Source: Alphaproteobacteria bacterium (lineage in GTDB: Bacteria; Pseudomonadota; Alphaproteobacteria; Rhodobacterales; Rhodobacteraceae). Taken from it: a stretch of DNA of 32,281 nt. Positions within the stretch are counted from its first letter, which is position 1. Every line of letters begins with the position of its first letter. Both the position numbers and the translations under genes were made by a program. Positions 26,599-32,281 of the stretch are shown here, in pieces. Below the pieces are notes generated by a model. That model did no database searches, had not been told where the DNA came from, and saw only the letters and a list, made by a program, of their open reading frames with translations. The DNA lies in assembly GCA_016869835.1 (NCBI GenBank), contig VGDH01000024.1, positions 1-32,281 of the forward strand. Reading direction: 5' to 3'.

Positions 26599-28026
26599 CT
26601 AAAGCTTGGGCCGCTTGGCCGGGCTGGTGAACCACCCGCCCAAAGCCGCCTCATAGGCCATGCCCGCCCGGAACACGTCGCGGTCTGAGTAGCTGCGCCC
26701 GACAATCTGGATGCCTGTCGGCACGCCGTTTGAGGCATGGCCCGAGGGCACGGCCAGCACCGGCAAGCGCGACAGCATGTTGAAGGGCACGGTCATCGCC
26801 CAGCCCAGTTCGGGTCTGACTTCGGTGTTGTTGATGATCATGCGGTCCTTGGTGGGGTCAAACCCGGCCGGGGGCGCGGGGATGCCAAGGGTGGGGCAGA
26901 TCAACAGGTCATGCTGTGTCAGGATCTCGCCCATCGGGGCATAGGCGGCGGCAATCACCTCCAGCGCCTGCACATAGTCCTGCGCGGTGGAGGCCCGGCC
27001 CTTTTCGGCAAAGTCGCGCACATAGGTCGTCATCTTGTCGGCGTGATCGTCCAGCAGGCCCGAGATATAGCCTCCGAAGATATGGGTGAGATAGGCCATG
27101 CAGGCCGCTGTCACCTCGGGACCCCAGCCGGTTTTCACCTCGGTCACCGTGGCGCCCAGGCTGCGGAACACATCCAGCGCGGCCAAGGTATTGGCGCGCA
27201 CCTCGGGGTCCACTTCGAAAAGGCCAAGATCCAGCGAAAAGGCGATTTTCCAGCCCTTGATCGGGCCGCCCTCCAGCGGCAGCTTCAGCTTGGGCCTGAG
27301 GCTGGCGATATCGCGTGGGTGAGGCCCGGCGATGACGTTTTGCAAAAGTGCTGTGTCGCGCACCGTGCGCGCCATGGGGCCGGTGTGGCAGAAGAAATCA
27401 AGGTTGAAAGGCGGGTCATCAACGTTGCGGCCATAGGGCGGTTTGAACCCCACCACCCCGCAGGCCGAGGCCGGGATGCGGATCGACCCGCCGATGTCGG
27501 ACCCCATTGCCAGGGGCGAGGTGCCCGCCGCCAGCGAGGCCGCCGATCCGCCCGACGACCCGCCGGGCGTGAAGTCGGCGTTCCAGGGGTTGCGGGTGAC
27601 GCCCCACAGCCGGCTCCAGCAGATGCCGGCGGCAGAAAACTCGGGCGTGGCGGTGCGGGCATGGACGATGCCGCCCGCCGCCAGAATGCGCTGGTTGTTG
27701 ACCGAGGTGTGGGTGGCAACGTGATCCTTGAGGATGAGCGAGCCCGAAGATGTCGGCTTGCCCGCAATCTCGTTTTCATCCTTGATCCCGATGGGCAGCC
27801 CCTCCAGCGCGCGGGTGCGCTGGCCCTTGGCATATTTCGCCTCCGCCTTGCGGGCGCGGTCCATTGCCTCGTCGAAATGGGTAAAGGTAAAGGCGTTCAC
27901 GGGGTCTTTCACCGCCTCGGCGCGGGCAATGACTGCCTGCATCAATTCCACCGGCGACAGGGTTTTCGCCCGAAACCGCGCCAAGGCCTCATGCGCGGGC
28001 AGGTAGCACAGATCAAGATCAGCCAT
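26599..28026 (-). CDS. Amidase (amidase-signature family)
   Basis: A 475-residue amidase-signature enzyme. The Ser-cisSer-Lys triad is visible as Lys82 in LPIGIKDEN, a cis-Ser at about 157-158 in GGSSGGSAASLAAG, and the nucleophile Ser181 in GSDIGGSIRIPAS. Lengths and the C-terminal GIQIVGRSYSDRDVFRAG are normal. The family includes GatA, but no gatC/gatB neighbours exist and the context is catabolic, so a stand-alone amidase acting on small amides is more likely; the substrate cannot be told. No signal peptide is seen. It converges on the permease gene of the efflux operon with a 3-base gap, leaving no room for an intergenic terminator, and is separated from putR by 57 bases on the same strand. 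Confidence 0.92.
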   Translation of the reverse strand: MADLDLCYLPAHEALARFRAKTLSPVELMQAVIARAEAVKDPVNAFTFTHFDEAMDRARKAEAKYAKGQRTRALEGLPIGIKDENEIAGKPTSSGSLILKDHVATHTSVNNQRILAAGGIVHARTATPEFSAAGICWSRLWGVTRNPWNADFTPGGSSGGSAASLAAGTSPLAMGSDIGGSIRIPASACGVVGFKPPYGRNVDDPPFNLDFFCHTGPMARTVRDTALLQNVIAGPHPRDIASLRPKLKLPLEGGPIKGWKIAFSLDLGLFEVDPEVRANTLAALDVFRSLGATVTEVKTGWGPEVTAACMAYLTHIFGGYISGLLDDHADKMTTYVRDFAEKGRASTAQDYVQALEVIAAAYAPMGEILTQHDLLICPTLGIPAPPAGFDPTKDRMIINNTEVRPELGWAMTVPFNMLSRLPVLAVPSGHASNGVPTGIQIVGRSYSDRDVFRAGMAYEAALGGWFTSPAKRPKL

Positions 28027-28083
28027 TTTGGTCCCCCAAGTTTGCAGTCACGCTACTGAGGGCCGCGAGATCGGTAAAGCGGG

Positions 28084-28545
28084 TTAGAAGATTTCCTTCA
28101 CCGCCTCCATCGCCACATAGGTCGAGGTGCCCGCGACATGGGGCAGGGCGCTGATCTGTTCGGCCAGCACCCGGCGGTAATCTTGGATATCGGCGGTGCG
28201 CACCTTCAAAAGATAGTCAAACCGGCTGGCGATCATGTGGCACTGTTCCACCTCGGGCACGGCCATCACCGCCTTGTTGAAGGCTTGAAGGGCGGCTTCG
28301 CGGGTGTCCGATAGCCGCACCTCGACAAAGGCCACATGCGCCAGCCCCATGCGGATCGGGTCCAGATTGGCGCGATACCCGGTGATGACGCCCGCATCTT
28401 CCAGCCGCTTCATCCGCGCTTGGGTGGGCGATTTCGACAGCCCGATGCGGCGGGCAAGCTCGGTGGCGCTGATGCGGCCCTCGACCGCCAGCACCCGCAG
28501 GATGGCCTCGTCAAAGCGGTCCAACTCGACGCGGGCGATTAGCAT
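28084..28545 (-). CDS. putR: Lrp/AsnC-family proline-responsive activator
   Basis: A 153-residue Lrp-type regulator. The N-terminal HTH (about residues 5-60) contains DRFDEAILRVLAVEGRISATELARRIGLSKSPTQARMKRLEDAGVI with wing residues following, and the C-terminal RAM ligand-binding domain ends in LPHVAGTSTYVAMEAVKE. It diverges from putA across 107 bases. In Rhodobacter capsulatus the equivalent gene putR encodes the proline-dependent activator of putA, so I transfer that name on position and family. The ATG at 28545 gives MLIARVELDRFDEAIL with GAGGG upstream; an ATG at 28566 adds seven residues and cannot be fully excluded. Cytoplasmic DNA-binding protein. Confidence 0.92.
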   Translation of the reverse strand: MLIARVELDRFDEAILRVLAVEGRISATELARRIGLSKSPTQARMKRLEDAGVITGYRANLDPIRMGLAHVAFVEVRLSDTREAALQAFNKAVMAVPEVEQCHMIASRFDYLLKVRTADIQDYRRVLAEQISALPHVAGTSTYVAMEAVKEIF

Positions 28546-28652
28546 TGTCTTTTCCCTCAACTGCAAGGCGTTCGGCTGCTTTGGTGGATACTTTAAGGCA
28601 AACGGCCTGTCAAATCTGCGCTATCATGGGCCATATCCATGGAGGGCCCGTC

Positions 28653-31600
28653 ATGTCGCAATCGTCTTGGGAAATCATCGACCGCCAGTCGCTGCGCGAC
28701 GAGGCGGCTTTGGTGCAAGCCCTGATCGCCGAGGCTGGGCTTGACACGGCTGCCCGCGCCCGCATCACCGCGGCCGGGGCTGACCTTGTCCGCCGCATCC
28801 GGGCATCGGTGAAGCCCGGCCTGATGGAAGTGTTCCTTGCCGAATACGGGCTGTCGACCGAGGAGGGCATCGCGCTCATGTGTCTGGCCGAGGCGCTCTT
28901 GCGCGTGCCCGATGCCGAGACGATGGATGCGCTGATCGAGGACAAGATTGCGCCCTCGGACTGGGGCAAGCATCTGGGCCAGTCGGCCTCATCGCTGGTC
29001 AATGCCTCGAGCTGGGCCCTGATGCTGACGGGCAAGGTGCTGGAAGATCGCGAGCCGGGTGTCGTCGGACATCTCAAGGCCGCCGTCAAACGGCTGGGCG
29101 AGCCGGTGATCCGCACCGCCGTTTCCCGCGCGATGAAAGAGATGGGGCGCAACTTTGTCTTGGGCGAAACCATTGATCTGGCGATGAAACGCGCCCGCGA
29201 GCTAGAGGCCAAGGGCTATACCTACAGCTATGACATGCTGGGTGAGGCCGCCCGGACCGAAGCCGATGCGCGCCGCTATCATCTGGCCTATTCCAAGGCG
29301 ATCACCGCGATTGCAGCCGCCGTCACCACCGGCGATATCCGCACCAACCCCGGCATTTCGGTGAAACTCTCGGCGCTGCATCCGCGCTATGAGGTCGCCA
29401 AGCGCGCCCGCGTGATGGAGGAACTGGTCCCCCGCGTTCGCGCGTTGGCGGGTCTGGCCAAGGCCGCCGGTCTGGGCTTCAACATCGACGCAGAAGAGGC
29501 CGACCGTCTGGCGCTGTCTTTGGAGGTGATCGAGGCGGTGCTGTCCGATCCGGCGCTGAAGGGTTGGGATGGGTTCGGCGTTGTGGTGCAGGCCTATGGC
29601 CGCCGCGCCGGTGCGGTGATCGACTGGCTTTACGCGCTGGCCGAAAGGCTTGATCGCAAGACCATGGTGCGGCTGGTCAAGGGCGCCTATTGGGATGCCG
29701 AGGTCAAGCGGGCGCAGGTGATGGGGCTGGAAAGTTTCCCCGTCTTTACCCGCAAACAGGCGACCGATGTCAGCTATATCGCCAATGCCCGCAAGCTTTT
29801 GGCCATGACCGACCGCATCTATCCGCAGTTTGCCACCCACAACGCCCATACGGTTGCGGCGATCCTTGATATGGCGACGGACAAAAAGGCGTTTGAATTC
29901 CAGCGCCTGCATGGCATGGGCGAAAGGCTGCATGATATCGTTCTGGAAGGTAACGGCACCCGCTGCCGCATCTATGCCCCCGTTGGTGCGCATCGGGATT
30001 TGCTGGCCTATCTTGTGCGGCGGCTGTTGGAAAACGGCGCGAATTCGTCCTTCGTCAATCAGATCGTCAACGAAGAGGTCTCGCCCGAATGCGTCGCCGC
30101 CTGCCCGCTGACCGCGATGGAGTCGATCACCCCCATCGCCAGCCCCGCCATCCTGACCGGGCCGGGGCTGTTTGGCGCGCGCAAGAATTCGCGCGGGTTT
30201 GATCTGACCGATGCGGCCGATCTCGAGGCGATCGAGGCAGCGCGTGTCCCCCATATGACTCGGCTCTTCGAGGCGTCGCCCCTCATCGCGGGGTCCTCCT
30301 CCGGGGCCTTGCGGCTTGAGGTGAAAGACCCAGCCACCGGGGCGCTGGTCGGCCATGTGCTGACCGCAGGCGCGCCCGATGTCGACACCGCCCTGCGGCT
30401 TGCCGAACCCTGGGCCGCCGCCGCGCCGGAACGCGCCACAATCCTGCGCCGCGCCGCCGATCTTTATGAGGAAAACTTCGTCCTGATCTTCGCCCTTTTG
30501 GCGCGCGAGGCGGGCAAAACCGTCGCCGATGCGGTGGCCGAACTGCGCGAGGCGGTGGATTTCCTGCGCTATTACGCCGACGGGGCGGCGGGGCTGCAAA
30601 ACCCCGAGCGCGGTGTCTTTGCCTGCATCAGCCCATGGAACTTCCCCTTGGCGATCTTCTCGGGCCAGATCGGGGCGGCGCTGGCCGCCGGCAATGCGGT
30701 GATCGCCAAGCCCGCCGAACAAACCCCGCTGATCGCCCATCTGGCGGTGACGCTTTTGCATCAGGCGGGCGTCCCGACCTCGGCGCTGCAGCTTTTGCCC
30801 GGCGACGGGCAGTTGGGCGCGGCCCTGACCCGCGATCCGCGCATTGGCGGTGTTGCCTTCACCGGCTCTACCGAGGTGGCGCTGCTGATCCGTGCCGCCA
30901 TGGCCGAACACGCCAACCCCACCGCGCCCCTGATTGCTGAAACCGGCGGTCTGAACGCGATGATGGTGGACTCGACCGCGCTGCCCGAACAGGCGGTGCG
31001 CGATGTGCTGGCCTCCTCCTTCCAATCGGCCGGCCAGCGCTGCTCGGCGCTGCGCTGCCTTTACCTGCAAGAGGACGTGGCCGATCACACGCTGGCCATG
31101 CTTTATGGCGCGATGGATGAACTGGCGCTGGGCGATCCGGCGGATCTGTTTACCGATGTCGGCCCGGTGATCGACGCCGAAGCTAAAGCTGCCATCGCCG
31201 AATACATCGCCAAGGCCCGCGCCGAGGGCCGGATCTTGAAGGAAATGCCCGCACCGAACAGCGGCACCTTCATTGGCCCCACCGTGATCCGTGTCAGCGG
31301 CATCGAAGAGATGACCCGCGAGATTTTCGGCCCCGTGCTGCATGTCGCCACCTTCAAGGCAGGCGAGATCGACCGCGTGGTGCAGGCGGTCAATGCCACT
31401 GGCTATGGGCTGACCTTCGGCCTGCATACCCGCATCGATGACCGGGTGCAGGCAGTGGTCGATGCGCTGCGGGTCGGCAATACCTATGTCAACCGCAACC
31501 AGATCGCCGCCGTCGTGGGCAGCCAGCCCTTTGGCGGCGAGGGGCTTTCGGGCACCGGGCCCAAGGCAGGCGGCCCGGACTATCTGGCGCGCTTCACCCG

Positions 31601-32087
31601 CCCAGCCACACCGGCTGCAGGTCAGGACGACCGCCAATGCCCCGAGGCCGAGGCCGCCGCCGCCCTGCGCCTTGACCGCGCCACCGCGCATCCGGCCGAG
31701 GCGCTGGTACTGCCGGGGCCGACGGGCGAGTCAAACCGCCTCAGCTTCGTGCCACGCGCGCCGCTCCTCTGCCTTGGCCCCTCTGCCGCCACCGCCCTCC
31801 AGCAGGCCGAAGCCATCCGCGCGCTTGGCGGCCACGCGGTCGAGGCACCCGGACTTGATCCCTCGGCGCTGACCCGTCTCACCGGATTTTCCGGTGCGCT
31901 CTGGTGGGGCGATACCGACGGTGCCCGCGCCCGTGCCCGCGCGCTCGCCGCGCGGAAGGGCCCAATCCTGCCCCTGATCGGCACGCTGCCCGACAAGGCC
32001 CATGCGATGCTCGAACGCCATGTCTGCATCGACACCACGGCCTCAGGCGGCAATGCCCAGCTTCTGGCCGAGGTCTCCAATGGCTAA
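28653..32087 (+). CDS. putA: Bifunctional proline dehydrogenase / delta1-pyrroline-5-carboxylate dehydrogenase
   Basis: A 1144-residue PutA that converts proline to glutamate in two steps with substrate channelling. The N-terminal part holds the arm and FAD-dependent PRODH barrel (VKLSALHPRYEVAKR, VRLVKGAYWDAEVKRAQ, FATHNAHTVAAIL, EFQRLHGMGE). The NAD-linked aldehyde dehydrogenase follows with SPWNFPLAIFSGQIGAALAAGNAV, catalytic Glu763 in AETGGLNAMMVDS and nucleophile Cys797 in SAGQRCSALR. The last roughly 130 residues after the oligomerisation flap form a degenerate C-terminal domain, so this looks like the longer type B PutA; I see no N-terminal ribbon-helix-helix, so autorepression by the enteric mechanism is not expected. 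The start at 28653 has GGAGGG just upstream; the open frame to 28545 overlaps putR and is rejected. A -10-like TATCAT lies at 28622-28627. Expression is probably activated by PutR with proline. Confidence 0.96.
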   Translation: MSQSSWEIIDRQSLRDEAALVQALIAEAGLDTAARARITAAGADLVRRIRASVKPGLMEVFLAEYGLSTEEGIALMCLAEALLRVPDAETMDALIEDKIAPSDWGKHLGQSASSLVNASSWALMLTGKVLEDREPGVVGHLKAAVKRLGEPVIRTAVSRAMKEMGRNFVLGETIDLAMKRARELEAKGYTYSYDMLGEAARTEADARRYHLAYSKAITAIAAAVTTGDIRTNPGISVKLSALHPRYEVAKRARVMEELVPRVRALAGLAKAAGLGFNIDAEEADRLALSLEVIEAVLSDPALKGWDGFGVVVQAYGRRAGAVIDWLYALAERLDRKTMVRLVKGAYWDAEVKRAQVMGLESFPVFTRKQATDVSYIANARKLLAMTDRIYPQFATHNAHTVAAILDMATDKKAFEFQRLHGMGERLHDIVLEGNGTRCRIYAPVGAHRDLLAYLVRRLLENGANSSFVNQIVNEEVSPECVAACPLTAMESITPIASPAILTGPGLFGARKNSRGFDLTDAADLEAIEAARVPHMTRLFEASPLIAGSSSGALRLEVKDPATGALVGHVLTAGAPDVDTALRLAEPWAAAAPERATILRRAADLYEENFVLIFALLAREAGKTVADAVAELREAVDFLRYYADGAAGLQNPERGVFACISPWNFPLAIFSGQIGAALAAGNAVIAKPAEQTPLIAHLAVTLLHQAGVPTSALQLLPGDGQLGAALTRDPRIGGVAFTGSTEVALLIRAAMAEHANPTAPLIAETGGLNAMMVDSTALPEQAVRDVLASSFQSAGQRCSALRCLYLQEDVADHTLAMLYGAMDELALGDPADLFTDVGPVIDAEAKAAIAEYIAKARAEGRILKEMPAPNSGTFIGPTVIRVSGIEEMTREIFGPVLHVATFKAGEIDRVVQAVNATGYGLTFGLHTRIDDRVQAVVDALRVGNTYVNRNQIAAVVGSQPFGGEGLSGTGPKAGGPDYLARFTRPATPAAGQDDRQCPEAEAAAALRLDRATAHPAEALVLPGPTGESNRLSFVPRAPLLCLGPSAATALQQAEAIRALGGHAVEAPGLDPSALTRLTGFSGALWWGDTDGARARARALAARKGPILPLIGTLPDKAHAMLERHVCIDTTASGGNAQLLAEVSNG

Positions 32088-32105
32088 GGCCTTCAATGTT
32101 GCAGA

Positions 32106-32161
32106 AATATCCTCGGGGGGTGAGGGCCGCAGGCCCGAGGGGGGCAGACAGCCCCCCTTTT
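32106..32161 (+). terminator. Terminator after putA, embedded in a third dispersed hairpin element
   Basis: AATATCCTCGGGGGG leads into nested stems (GGGCC at 32124-32128 with GGCCC at 32132-32136, and flanking CCTCGGG/CCCGAGG), then GGGGGGC (32139-32145), loop AGACA, GCCCCCC (32151-32157), TTTT. The last stem and T run are a good intrinsic terminator for putA. The AAATATCC start and GC-rich hairpin make it a relative of the elements at 7811-7906 and 20414-20467. Confidence 0.7.
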
Positions 32162-32281
32162 ATTTGTAAATAATAATCTGTTAATAATAATATTTTTATA
32201 GAATAAAGAGGTATAGTATTCCAATTCGTATACCATACAGCTCGCTGATCGCCTGCGTGCTATTGAAGAATGTGCCGCAAC
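32161..32281. other. AT-rich window end without a recognisable gene
   Basis: Only 8 of the 60 bases 32161-32220 are G or C, against the G+C-rich rest of the window. GGTAT and ATACC half-sites (around 32214-32243) form a loose inverted repeat. From about 32230 one plus-strand frame reads IQLADRLRAIEECAA, which looks coding-like but has no start codon in view, and the minus strand offers nothing better. It may be the promoter of a following gene or the edge of acquired DNA. Confidence 0.5.

Noticed and set aside
26599-28026. GatA subunit of the tRNA amidotransferase
   Set aside because: No gatB or gatC next to it and the setting is catabolic; amidase-signature motifs alone do not imply GatA.
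29202-31691. 829-codon open frame on the minus strand
   Set aside because: Antisense to putA, whose motifs are unambiguous. Long antisense frames are common in high-G+C genes; its translation is low-complexity and histidine/glycine-rich with no family signature.

Overview
The window looks like a chromosomal piece of a Paracoccaceae/Rhodobacterales alphaproteobacterium. The evidence is high G+C, a Lrp-type putR divergent from a large bifunctional putA (the Rhodobacter arrangement), an integral-membrane PuuD urate oxidase, a fused allantoinase/OHCU decarboxylase, and dispersed hairpin elements carrying a GGGTATTT...CCAAGATGAA motif that I associate with this order. I see no tRNA, rRNA, CRISPR array, transposase or prophage gene. 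No stretch longer than 300 bases lacks a gene; the longest gaps are about 200-230 bases.

Layout. 1-950: 5'-truncated ROK-family gene whose first 62 bases are a perfect inverted copy of its own interior, probably a fold-back artefact at a contig end. 1016-3805 (minus): ychF, preceded by an OpgB/LTA-synthase-like sulfatase-fold gene broken by one in-frame TAA. 3965-6058 (plus): trpA, then an FMN L-lactate dehydrogenase with a palindromic operator over its promoter. 6173-7746 (minus): DUF1203 protein and the G3E GTPase meaB. 7951-10395 (plus): helicase hrpB. 10424-12702: LysR regulator divergent from puuD. 12852-15188 (minus): two-gene module of an APH-fold kinase and a class III PLP enzyme resembling hydroxylysine/ethanolamine phospho-lyases. 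15234-18245: EEP-family phosphatase/nuclease (minus), broken GNAT acetyltransferase, cold-shock protein with a textbook terminator, alpha/beta hydrolase. 18326-23243: NCS2 permease (interrupted by TGA), allA, (S)-ureidoglycine aminohydrolase, puuE-OHCU fusion, and divergent uraH. 23373-26595 (plus): MacA/MacB-type three-gene efflux system. 26599-28026 (minus): amidase. 28084-32087: putR and putA. 32161-32281: abrupt switch to very AT-rich sequence.

The dominant theme is purine-ring degradation. PuuD oxidises urate, UraH opens 5-hydroxyisourate, the fusion protein decarboxylates OHCU and opens allantoin to allantoate, and ureidoglycine aminohydrolase and AllA finish at glyoxylate plus urea. 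The NCS2 permease probably imports the purine. The only missing step is allantoate amidohydrolase. Proline (putA), lactate (lldD) and amide use fit a heterotroph living on nitrogenous organic matter.

Three otherwise intact genes (2198-3805, 16195-16632, 18326-19828) each carry one in-frame stop. Real decay and consensus errors cannot be separated from sequence alone. I did not find a convincing wholly new system. The kinase/phospho-lyase pair of unknown substrate and the purine-locus palindromes are the most worthwhile leads.
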